Assembly: GCA_025766275.1 (NCBI GenBank)
Contig: JAFKAC010000024.1
Coordinates: 310,001 to 374,000 of the forward strand
Source: Lactarius indigo
Taxonomy: Eukaryota; Basidiomycota; Agaricomycetes; Russulales; Russulaceae
Reading direction: 5' to 3'
DNA: 64,000 bases
The position numbers and the translations under genes were made by a program. This document shows, one piece after another, positions 56,153-64,000 of the stretch; position 1 is the first letter of the stretch; each line of letters starts with the position of its first letter. The notes under the pieces are model-generated. The model did not search any database. It had not been told where the DNA came from and worked only from the letters and a program-made list of their open reading frames with translations.

Positions 56153-56939
56153 ATGGCTGATACCGGTCGTGACTCTGATGCCTACTTGCCCGAGGGTTTG
56201 CTCAAGGCTGCCTTCGATTCCGCTTTGACTAGTTTCTTTGTGTTTGGCGAAACTTGGTCGCAGTGTCCTCGCCAGGCGCCGCAGATCGCGTCGTGGCTAC
56301 GCTTGTTCCAGGGGTCGTGGGTATGTCGCTAAATCTATGTGTTTTGTTCATTCCATGGTGATTGGGCACTTCTAGGATTATCTTCGGCTGATGGCGGATG
56401 CTGCTAACGATGGCGAGATGGGGGCCGACGCATATGCCCTGCGTTCGCTTGTTCGGACCGAGGCCGCACCATTTGCGGATGTTAATTGGCTGCTCGAGTT
56501 CCCCATGGTCACTGAGCACGTTCGAAGCCGAGTGTTGCTGTATACGGGGGTCTTATGTCGCACGCAGAGCGCTGCTCTTGAGGAGTGTCTCGCCGGAGCG
56601 CTGGTTAGCGAGCAGGTCCCGGATGTTTATGATCGTGCCGCTATCGAGTTTGAGTCGCTTCGGGCTGCCGGGGACATTTCGCGCGAGGACTATTATTGGT
56701 ACCTCTTGAAGTTGCGATCTGACCGGCTGACGGTGATTTGCAAGCGAGGGTCGCTCCCGAAGATCATGAGTCTGGGCCGCTCGCCTCGCGGTATGCTTTG
56801 CCTATTTCTTTTTCGCCGCTTTATGCCTAATCACTTCGCTGTAGAGTTGCACGTTGGTATTGGCGCCGAAGGTTATTTTGTTGCTGGCGCGGAAGACGGT
56901 GCAGAGGACGATGGTGGTGAGACTGGGGTAGGTGTCTAA
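56153..56939 (+). CDS. accessory protein 3 of element 3 (243 aa, two exons)
   Basis: Exons 56153-56320 and 56376-56939. Intron 1 (55 bp) follows the Trp codon of RLFQGSW and is followed by DYLRLMADAAN, matching the intron position in accessory gene 2. Blocks DVNWLLEFPMVTEHVRSRVL, LCRTQSAALEECLAGALVSE and FESLRAAGDISREDYYWY align with accessory protein 2. The C-terminus adds a basic/hydrophobic stretch and an acidic Gly-rich tail. It ends about 360 bases before the convergent end of pol. Function unknown. Confidence 0.68.
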
Positions 56940-57297
56940 GGACTGTCGCGTTGGATCGTGAAGGAGCGGTGGCGCTGGTATACCCAGAATTTTGGTAGCG
57001 AGCTTGTAGCGGCCTCCTGCTGTACTGGAGAAGTTGTTTATCTCGGTGTGAGAGTCCCCGTGGGCGTTGGCTATTGCGGAAGTTCGGTGTTTTAGTTGGC
57101 CCGGTACTGCGGAAACAGGCTTGTTAGGCCGGCATGTGTGTGCTCGGTGCGCTTGGGGTTCGGCCTCGTGTAGCGGGTATATCGCGTGTTATTTCGCTGT
57201 TCGCATAGGATTAAAAGCAATAATAAAGTAAGACTATAGAAAATTAAAGTCCAGAGATGGCTCTTTCGCAGCCCGTGTTTTCGCGCTTATGGAATGT
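56940..57297. other. convergent 3' region between accessory gene 3 and pol
   Basis: No gene. An AT-rich patch with AATAATAAAG at 57218-57227 could serve 3'-end formation for the plus-strand gene. Confidence 0.35.
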
Positions 57298-60200
57298 TCA
57301 CATGTCGAGTTCTTCGGCTGCCTCGGGTATATCTTCGTCGTCTTCGCTCTCCTGGGTGCCTTGCCGTGGGTCCACATCCTGTTTGCCACTGGCTTCCAAT
57401 TCGCGCAACCGAGCGACCGAGACGTCCAAATGTTGTTCTAGATCGGGTATGTCCATATATTCGCGGGCGAAATACGGCACCACTCTGAAGGCTGCTATGG
57501 TGCTGTGTAGTAGTGTGCCGTCGAGTTCGCATACTATGTAGGCCCCTCCTTTGTTTCGCGAGACCACTACTAGTGGTCCGAAGTAGCGCGGCCGCATTTT
57601 GCGATTCAGCGCTTTTTCTATCGCGGTGTTGCGGATTAGGACTAGAGCGCCTCTTTTGAAATCGTAGTCGCGAATTGTTGCCGAGTGTGCCTTCTCGAAC
57701 CGAAGGGCCGCGCGATTGCGGTGTTCGTGGACTCTCGCCTTGAGCCGGTCTAAGTCTTCCGGTCGCTTTTGTAGAGCTACCGCCCGCCGGGCGATGAGGT
57801 CGGTTGTCGCTAGTATTGAATCGGGTGGGGGCGATAGATAGTTTGCTTCTACGATGTCGAAGGGTAGCAGTGGGTGAACGCCGGTCGCCGCGAAGAATGG
57901 CGAGCAGCCAAGACGCTTCCGCGGCGTAACGCGCTCCGACCAGAATACGGAATATGTCGCCTGTGGCCAGCGGTTTTGCTCACCATCGACCGCTTTAAAC
58001 AGCGCTTGCCGCACATCAAAGTGCGCGCGCTCTACTATGCCATTCGCGCGAGAGTTATATCCGCTTATCCTAATATGCGTCACGTGGTACTTGCGTTCCA
58101 AGTGGCCGAGCGCTGCGACGAAGGGCTTGCCGTTATCTGAGACTATTTCTGTCAGCGTTCCCCATCGGCATAGTACATCTTGGAATATCCAGTCGCCGAG
58201 TGCCTGAGCCGTTTCTTTTCGGAGCATTCTAAATTCTGGGTATCCGGTCAGAGAGCAGCGGCCTTGTACAATGTAGGAGTAGCCGGCGGCACGCGGGAGG
58301 TGCATTGTGTCCATATACATCTTCGCAAATAAAGGTGCGGGGGTGGCGACCACCGGCGGTATTGAGATTTGCTGGGTCTGCCGGGTCTGGCAGACATGGC
58401 AGGTGCGCACGTACCAAGCGATGTCGTCGCCCATGAATGGCCACCAGTACCGTTCTATTAGTAGAGCTCGGGTCGCATAGAAGCCGCGGTGCCCAGTATC
58501 GTCGTGGGCCGCGTGTATCGCTTCGATGCGTCGGTGCCGATACAGGACTCTCTGGTGGGCCCCCTGCGGGTTTCGCTTCCAGAGTAGCCCGTCGTCTACG
58601 AAGAATCTTGCTGCGAAGCGCACTAGAGCGGTATAATCTTGTTCTGTCATGCCTTCCGGTCGCTCCAGGAAGGTCAGCCAGTCGTGCGCTGCCGCTAGTT
58701 TTTCGTCGGCTCGCGCGGCCGCTTTCTTTCGTGGGATTAGATCGTAGTTTGGCTCATATGGAAATGCGTCGGCCATCTCGTATGGTCGCTTTTCTGGTAT
58801 GTTCGTGCTTGCAATGGTGTATAGAAGTTGGTTCGTGCGAGGCGCCGCGACCGGGTGGTTAACCATATGCATGAAGCCATATAGGTTATCAATCCAATCT
58901 TCGAATTCTTCTTCGCTGCTTTCTTCCTCCTCTTCTTGTTCGTCATCCGGCTGTACTGGCCACCGAGAGAGTCCATCCGGTCTGTGCTGCTTTCCGGGGA
59001 CGTGGCGCAGCTCAAAATGAAAGGTTAGAATTGATACTATCCAGCGGTTGACGCTGGCCGACGGTGCGATGTCTGGATTATTGAGCATGCCTTTGATATA
59101 CCTGGCATCTACTTCCACTATTAGGTTGCGCACGCCGACGATGAATATTTTGTAAGCGCGCAGTGCCCTATAGAGGCCATATAGTTCTAGCTTCGGTTGC
59201 GAAAAGCGGCGCTCTCGGTCGTTTAGCGGCAACGAACCAAAGCGTGCGTAGTACCGCTTTTTCGGCATTGCTGAGTCGGCCTGGCAGAGGTAAAACCCTA
59301 TGGCTATTGGTGAGGTGTCCACGGCCAGTATTACCGGTGAGTCGGATTGGTAGTCAATCGGCCGAAGCGCCGGCGAACTCAAGAGGGCCTGCTTTAAATC
59401 TTCTTGGGCCGCAACTTGCGCCGGTCCAAATTCGAATGGAACGCCTTTGCGAGTGAGATTGATGAGCGAGTTGGCTCGTTTCGCGAAGTTTTGTATGAAT
59501 ATCCTGCACACTCCTACAGTGCCGAGGAATGCGCGAACTTCAGATAGGTCTTTGCACGGTCCCCAGTTAACGATCTTGTTCACGCGGGCCACCTCTGGTA
59601 GCCTTCCGCGCGGTGTGCACCGGTGTCCAACTGCAGTTATTTCCTCTGCGCAAAGTATTGATTTTAGGCCGCTAAACGTGCCGCCGCAGTACTTGACTCG
59701 CTGGACTACTCGATTGAGTCCTTGGAAGTGCTCCCAGATAAATCGGCGGATGCCGGTATTTTCTAATATTCGTTCTTCGGTTCCGTCGGCTAGTTCGTAC
59801 CGACCTGCCGGTCCGCGAATCGGCACATCATCGATGTAAGGAACCGTGACGTCTGGGATCTCTGGCTGCAATATGTATGTGACGTCGTCGTGAAATATCG
59901 GGACCGAGTTCGTCCATCCCATGGGTAAAGTGACCAGTCGCAAGGCGCCGAATGGTGATTGGAAGGTTGTTAAATCTCGTGATTCTGGTGATAAGCCTCG
60001 TTCATCGTAGCCGACATATAGGTCTAGCATGCCGCCGCATGCTCGGCCGGCGAAATGCTCGCCTATCTGATCAGTGAATGGGGTGACGCCGGCGTGCTTG
60101 ATGGTAACTTTGTTAAGCGGCTCCAGGCTGTGGACTATGCGCAGTGATTTTCCATCTTTCTTTACGACGCAGAACCACCAAGATCGGTATGAAGAGTTCG

Positions 60201-60921
60201 ATGGCTCGTATACGCCGGCGTCGATCTTGCATTTTATTAACCGGCAGACTTCGTCGTAGATTCCGGGTGGTATTGGTATGTTTCGCTGAGCCCAAGGCTT
60301 GTGCGGGATCGTAGGGATTTCGATCGGCGGAAAGAAGTCTTCGCGGAAGTGTCCACGCTCCGCATCTTCCCAGGCAAATGCTTTATTCTGGATGCACATG
60401 AATTCGTGCATTAGCTTGCGTTCTTCTGGTAATAAGAAGGTACCGGCGTGCGCGAGGTCGAATTGCGTTTTGCGTTCGCTAGTATATCGGCCGGTCGGTC
60501 GGAACTCGCTTGGTTTAGTGGGTAGTGCCGGTAGGTCTTGTAGTGGGTCGCCGGTTATTTCGCGGACTATTCTGAACCGGCTCGGGAGTTCGGTTTCTAT
60601 CGGTCTGATTTTGAGTGCTACGGGTTTGTATTTCTTGCCGAGGTATATGGCGGCCGGTGCTTTTGCGTCGGCGAAGGCGATGCTTTTGCCTTCCTGCCGG
60701 GCCGGCTGATCGCTACTGTTAGATTCCGAGGTATTAAGGTAGGTGCTTAGGTTGGGGTTTTCTGAATCACATAGAGAAATGTACGCCGCTGCGATGTCTT
60801 GTTGCGTGGTATTTGCCGGTAGCGGCGCACAAGCTTCGATTGTCGCTTCCTGACTTGATTGATTGAAATTTAATATTATTGCGAGCTCTCCTTGGTTTGT
60901 TACCAAATCATCGACGCTTAA
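57298..60921 (-). CDS. Pol polyprotein of element 3 (RT, RNase H, integrase)
   Basis: Open without a stop from the frameshift site (60921) to 57298, about 1207 codons; no AUG occurs at the beginning. RT: VVKKDGKSLRIVHSLEPLNK, GGMLDLYVGYDERGLS, FGALRLVTLPMGWTNS and VPYIDDVPIRG (YIDD box). RNase H: ILAVDTSPIAIGFYL with HVPGKQHRPDGLSRW near its end. Integrase: zinc finger HAAHDDTGHRGFYATR and CHVCQTRQ, core MYMDTMHLPRA, SDNGKPF and ANGIVERAHFDVRQA. A GPY/F-like segment (RPRYFGPLVVVSRNKGGAYI) follows. No chromodomain is visible; the end is acidic (EDDEDIPEAAEELDM). The protease lies at the end of gag instead. Confidence 0.88.
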   Translation of the reverse strand, partial: LSVDDLVTNQGELAIILNFNQSSQEATIEACAPLPANTTQQDIAAAYISLCDSENPNLSTYLNTSESNSSDQPARQEGKSIAFADAKAPAAIYLGKKYKPVALKIRPIETELPSRFRIVREITGDPLQDLPALPTKPSEFRPTGRYTSERKTQFDLAHAGTFLLPEERKLMHEFMCIQNKAFAWEDAERGHFREDFFPPIEIPTIPHKPWAQRNIPIPPGIYDEVCRLIKCKIDAGVYEPSNSSYRSWWFCVVKKDGKSLRIVHSLEPLNKVTIKHAGVTPFTDQIGEHFAGRACGGMLDLYVGYDERGLSPESRDLTTFQSPFGALRLVTLPMGWTNSVPIFHDDVTYILQPEIPDVTVPYIDDVPIRGPAGRYELADGTEERILENTGIRRFIWEHFQGLNRVVQRVKYCGGTFSGLKSILCAEEITAVGHRCTPRGRLPEVARVNKIVNWGPCKDLSEVRAFLGTVGVCRIFIQNFAKRANSLINLTRKGVPFEFGPAQVAAQEDLKQALLSSPALRPIDYQSDSPVILAVDTSPIAIGFYLCQADSAMPKKRYYARFGSLPLNDRERRFSQPKLELYGLYRALRAYKIFIVGVRNLIVEVDARYIKGMLNNPDIAPSASVNRWIVSILTFHFELRHVPGKQHRPDGLSRWPVQPDDEQEEEEESSEEEFEDWIDNLYGFMHMVNHPVAAPRTNQLLYTIASTNIPEKRPYEMADAFPYEPNYDLIPRKKAAARADEKLAAAHDWLTFLERPEGMTEQDYTALVRFAARFFVDDGLLWKRNPQGAHQRVLYRHRRIEAIHAAHDDTGHRGFYATRALLIERYWWPFMGDDIAWYVRTCHVCQTRQTQQISIPPVVATPAPLFAKMYMDTMHLPRAAGYSYIVQGRCSLTGYPEFRMLRKETAQALGDWIFQDVLCRWGTLTEIVSDNGKPFVAALGHLERKYHVTHIRISGYNSRANGIVERAHFDVRQALFKAVDGEQNRWPQATYSVFWSERVTPRKRLGCSPFFAATGVHPLLPFDIVEANYLSPPPDSILATTDLIARRAVALQKRPEDLDRLKARVHEHRNRAALRFEKAHSATIRDYDFKRGALVLIRNTAIEKALNRKMRPRYFGPLVVVSRNKGGAYIVCELDGTLLHSTIAAFRVVPYFAREYMDIPDLEQHLDVSVARLRELEASGKQDVDPRQGTQESEDDEDIPEAAEELDM

Positions 60922-60924
60922 AAA
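60918..60924 (-). promoter_or_regulatory. probable -1 frameshift site at gag stop, element 3
   Basis: Minus strand gag ends GAT TTT TAA. Slipping one base back within the T5 run reads TTT TTA AGC into pol. This is the same design as in element 1 although the two elements are dissimilar. Confidence 0.55.
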
Positions 60925-63713
60925 TCCGAGTCTTGCGATTGTTCGCTTGTCTGCTTCTTTCTTCGCTCGGCAAATCGGTTGCTGCCGCGCGGTACCGTCG
61001 GCACCGTTGCCGTTTTCCCGGTGTTCGGGTCGAGGATCGTTATTGTCTGGTCTTCGTTCCGGTAGTTGCGCACCACGGACTGGGTCAGTATGTCGAATGG
61101 CCGCCCAAGTAATATATCATAGGCTGGCGAGCGCAGTATGTGAACTTGTAGATAGAGGGTTATTTCGCCGACGTGGAATGGTACGTTGCGCGCCAGTCCT
61201 AGCGATTGATCTACACCGCCGTTCGCCGAGATCATGTTGAGCCGTATGCTCGGGTCGTAAGGGATCGCCAGTGCGTTGCACACTTCTTCTGACATTGCAA
61301 CTATTTGGCAGCCGGGATCTAAGATGGCCTCTATCTTTTCTGATCCGTCGACTACCGGTAAGATTGCGCGTAGGGCATTTGATTCGGTCGCGACTTCGAT
61401 CGTATTTTGCGATCCATCGTCATCGGCCGGTCGCGCCTTTAGTAACGCCTCATACGGGTCGGCTATTATTGTTGCGTCGGCTGGTGGAGTGCGCTTGGCG
61501 ATCGAGAATGCCGCCGGCATATGCGATTCTGTCGATCGCTTCGGCTCCTCCTCGGTACTGTCTTCTACGCTTTCTTGGGCGTTAACGCGAGCAACGCGGC
61601 GCTTTGTCGTTACTTCGTTGACTTGGGCCCGCAGTTCTGGTGCTAACGAGAGTAGTTCTCTTTGCGTCACTGTTACTTCGGCTTCCATCATCCTTTCGTA
61701 GACTTTTCCTGCTGCCTTTTCGTCGTATATGGCCGTATTTGATGTATAAGCGCGCTCGCTTTTGCGGTCATTCGCCGTATTTGTTGCCGGGGTCGGTCCT
61801 AGAGTAATTGGTTCTGCTTCTTGTGTTCTGGCGAATGGATGTTCCTTTATTGTCGCCGCAACCTCGGTTGTTGCTTCTATCGTCTTTTCTAGGTGTGGCG
61901 GTCGTTCCTTGTGATGCGACTGGCTTTCTTGCTCTTCTTCTGAGTCTTCTTGCTGGATGCGGGCAGTCGGCATATGTTCGAACCTGGTCCTGGTCCTTCC
62001 GCCCATCCTTGGTATGAAGCCTCTTCGAAATGCATATACGCCTGCTTGTCCTGGTTCTGGGCATTCTTCTGCAAAGCGGACTGTTTTCGCCGTTCGCGCT
62101 TCTGCGGATGCCGTCGGCCTTGACATTTCGAGTAACATTTGTGCCGCCGCTATTTGTCCTGGATTTTGCCTGTGGTATTCGTCTATGCGGTCGCGCAGCC
62201 ATGCTCCAGTGATATGCCGAGGGACCACGGCGCCTGATGGTAGCACGATTTTCCCTTCTGCACTACGCTTGCACTTGCCGAGTCGCATATATTCGGCCGC
62301 TACTTCGCACTCTCGCATGAAGTGTCCTGGCGTTCCGCAGAAGTTGCACTTGGTGGTCGGTTCCCCTATCGGCCTAGGATTTCCGGCGTTTCGGGCCTTC
62401 TCGCTTGAGTTTTGGATTTCTAGCGCGTTTTTGAACATTTCGCCTAGTGTCGCGACCGCGGTTGCTAGCGCGGTTTGGATCTCTGTTTTTATCTCTGTTG
62501 CCGGTGGGAGTGTCGCGCTTGCCGAAGTTATGCTAGAGATCGCGACCGGTGCCCGGCCCTGGAGTACGTAGCTTGCGGCATCATACAAGTCTTCTAATCT
62601 GTAGGGGTCTTGCTGGTTGTGGTCTGGCATCTTTAGCTGTAGCCTTTGCTTGACTTGTTGTTCCATATCCGGCTGTAATCCTCGCATGAACGCTCTGGTC
62701 TGCTCGGCCTGCGACATTCTGTTTTTGCCGATCAAGTATTTGGAGATTACTTTGAATTGTCGGTAGTATTCGCCGAGTTCCAGTTCTGAGACTATGCCGA
62801 TGCGGGCGCGCTGTCCTACTAGCGTATCCAGGTGTAGGATTGTATGAATGTCTTCCGAGGATCCGGGGTATAGCTTGTAGATCTCGGCTTTGTATTCTTC
62901 GTATGTTTTTGTTACGTCCGTTAACGCGTCGCTTGTCTTCCATACTCTTTCGGTCGCGGCTGTCGTAAGGTATTTGAGTGTGCCGCTTTTCTTATCTGCG
63001 TTGGTCGTTACTGTGTGCCTATCGTATAGGGCTTCCACTTCGGCAAAATATCGGCCAAGCTCTTCTGGGTGCTCGCCATCAAAACTAGGTGCTGACCGCT
63101 CGCCTCTTCCGGGTAAATCTGCAAGGGGCATCCTTCTGACGTTGATCGCTGCTGCGGGGACGGGCTGGTTTATTCTTGCTGGTGGTAGTCTTGGGGCCGG
63201 TTGCGGTACGGCCTGTGTTTGAGTTGGGTTCTGGTTTATCGAGGGTACTATGGGGTTTATCGCTGTGTTGCTTTGCTGAGGCGGCGCCGATTGCGCTCGT
63301 TGGTTACTACTGCCGGGCTGCCGGTTATTATCTTCTGTCGCTGATGCTGTGGTGTTCGCTGGTTGGTTAACACTTTGATCAGCTGCTTCCTGTTCTTCGG
63401 CCGGTAACGCTTCCGCCTGCTGTTGTTGTGCTAGGATTTTCGCTCTTGATCTTGTTGTTGCGCCGTGGCGCGCGGGTAACGGAGCCGAGTGACTTGACAG
63501 GATGAGGTCGACTTCCTTTTCACTATTGGTTTCTTCTTGTCCCGAGTGACTGGATGAGGGGTCGCTTTGTTCGCTACTAAGGCTGCTAAGGGGTGTTAGG
63601 TCTTCGGGGCTAGGATAGCTTCCTGGAATTGATTGAGTCGGGTCGTATCCGGCCGCGATTAATTCTTCTAGTAGGCTTCGCTGTTCTCGCCTTCTCGGCA
63701 GTATGTTAGTTAT
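60918..63713 (-). CDS. Gag-protease polyprotein of element 3
   Basis: Frame open from 63713 to the TAA at 60918. The first AUG is at 63131 (MPLADLPGRGERSAP), giving 737 aa. About 190 further Gln/Pro/Ser-rich codons upstream are open without an AUG, so either a non-AUG start is used or the start was mutated. Capsid-like residues (FDGEHPEELGRYFAEVEALY) are followed by a zinc knuckle CNFCGTPGHFMREC (C-X2-C-X4-H-X4-C). A long linker leads to a retropepsin near the C-terminus with ILDPGCQIVAMSEEV, ARNVPFHVGEITLYLQ and YDILLGRPFDIL. The active triad reads DPG where most retropepsins have DSG or DTG. Confidence 0.85.
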   Translation of the reverse strand: MTNILPRRREQRSLLEELIAAGYDPTQSIPGSYPSPEDLTPLSSLSSEQSDPSSSHSGQEETNSEKEVDLILSSHSAPLPARHGATTRSRAKILAQQQQAEALPAEEQEAADQSVNQPANTTASATEDNNRQPGSSNQRAQSAPPQQSNTAINPIVPSINQNPTQTQAVPQPAPRLPPARINQPVPAAAINVRRMPLADLPGRGERSAPSFDGEHPEELGRYFAEVEALYDRHTVTTNADKKSGTLKYLTTAATERVWKTSDALTDVTKTYEEYKAEIYKLYPGSSEDIHTILHLDTLVGQRARIGIVSELELGEYYRQFKVISKYLIGKNRMSQAEQTRAFMRGLQPDMEQQVKQRLQLKMPDHNQQDPYRLEDLYDAASYVLQGRAPVAISSITSASATLPPATEIKTEIQTALATAVATLGEMFKNALEIQNSSEKARNAGNPRPIGEPTTKCNFCGTPGHFMRECEVAAEYMRLGKCKRSAEGKIVLPSGAVVPRHITGAWLRDRIDEYHRQNPGQIAAAQMLLEMSRPTASAEARTAKTVRFAEECPEPGQAGVYAFRRGFIPRMGGRTRTRFEHMPTARIQQEDSEEEQESQSHHKERPPHLEKTIEATTEVAATIKEHPFARTQEAEPITLGPTPATNTANDRKSERAYTSNTAIYDEKAAGKVYERMMEAEVTVTQRELLSLAPELRAQVNEVTTKRRVARVNAQESVEDSTEEEPKRSTESHMPAAFSIAKRTPPADATIIADPYEALLKARPADDDGSQNTIEVATESNALRAILPVVDGSEKIEAILDPGCQIVAMSEEVCNALAIPYDPSIRLNMISANGGVDQSLGLARNVPFHVGEITLYLQVHILRSPAYDILLGRPFDILTQSVVRNYRNEDQTITILDPNTGKTATVPTVPRGSNRFAERRKKQTSEQSQDSDF

Positions 63714-63741
63714 TTAATGCGCACGCAAACCTTCTATATTC

Positions 63742-63768
63742 CAACTTCCCCACGTTGGCCACCAGAAA
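63742..63768 (-). other. primer-binding-site-like region of element 3
   Basis: Read on the element's strand, TTTC then TGGTGGCCAACGTGGGGAA lies directly inside the 5' LTR. A TGG start a few bases from the LTR is typical of a tRNA 3'-CCA primer site. The priming tRNA is not assigned. Confidence 0.5.
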
Positions 63769-64000
63769 TGATACCCTAAACCGTCGCTAAACGCAAGAAC
63801 GACCGGTAAGGGAGTGATATTGGGTTCGAGAAGTCAGGGAATATAGGACTGATAATCCGGCCGATGGCGACTTTAACCGAAGGCGCACCGACGCGGGACC
63901 GAACGAGCCGAAGCCGACCGAGGCGAGAGCGATGTAGTCTTAACGCGACGCGGGGCTGCGAATAGCCGAGGTATAGCCGAATACGCACACACGGGTGCTT
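63769..64000 (-). repeat. 5' LTR of element 3 (partial, runs off window)
   Basis: Begins TGATACCCTAAACC on the plus strand and follows 52537-52768 base for base except three C/T differences. By comparison with the left LTR it should end about 620 bases beyond the window. Confidence 0.88.

Larger units (their letters stand above)
52537..64000 (-). mobile_element. large Ty3/gypsy element 3 with three opposite-strand accessory genes
   Basis: Left (3') LTR 52537-53388 and the start of the right (5') LTR at 63769, which runs off the window. Extrapolating the LTR length puts the element at about 12.1 kb. Order along the plus strand: LTR, three plus-strand accessory genes (53570-56939), pol and gag on the minus strand, primer-binding region, LTR. 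It is inserted in the protease region of element 2. RT, RNase H, integrase and gag motifs look intact, and the visible LTR portions differ at 3 of 232 positions, so it may be recent. Confidence 0.88.

Overview
This 64 kb window comes from a filamentous basidiomycete, most likely an Agaricomycete. Genes carry many short introns (about 45-80 bp, GT..AG), it holds several DUF6535-type membrane proteins (a family I know mainly from mushroom-forming fungi), there is a GPI-anchored A1 aspartic protease, and the right third is a nest of Ty3/gypsy LTR retrotransposons. Gene models below were spliced by eye from frame continuity and paralogue comparison.

Region 1, about 1-36.5 kb, is a locally amplified array. 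The unit is a plus-strand gene with two C2 domains, followed by a convergent minus-strand DUF6535 gene. The C2 genes (2.0, 6.5, 8.3, 19.8, 23.5 and 29.6 kb, plus a remnant at 14.3 kb) share four intron positions. Their C2 domains and the short last exon resemble the N-terminal half of fungal type II phosphatidylserine decarboxylase, but no decarboxylase domain follows. The DUF6535 partners are intact at 10.85-13.2, 15.5-17.9 and 33.2-35.7 kb, and broken at 4.3-6.2, 22.0 and 25.5 kb. The stretch 8.2-14.2 kb is paralogous to 29.5-36.5 kb. A spliced aspartic protease gene (27.0-28.7 kb), a relic of an RMD1/DUF155-type gene (26.0-26.6 kb) and paired relics of an unidentified gene lie among the units.

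Region 2, 36.5-42 kb, has two more plus-strand DUF6535 genes. The first (997 aa) contains a large simple-repeat expansion in its C-terminal part. The second is cut after its first membrane segment by a retrotransposon.

Region 3, 42-64 kb, is a three-deep nest. Element 1 (LTR from 42011) interrupts the DUF6535 gene. Element 2 (LTR from 47525) interrupts the gag of element 1. Element 3 (LTR from 52537, second LTR from 63769 and running off the window) interrupts the protease part of element 2. Elements 1 and 2 are chromodomain elements. Element 3 has no recognisable chromodomain. Between its pol and its 3' LTR it carries three tandem, oppositely oriented, intron-containing genes that look like diverged paralogues of each other, one with a Zn2Cys6-like cysteine cluster. 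This is the strongest candidate for something not commonly described. In elements 1 and 3, gag ends in a T5 run that overlaps the stop codon and pol continues in the -1 frame, suggesting the same frameshift strategy in two dissimilar elements. No tRNA, rRNA or CRISPR was seen.
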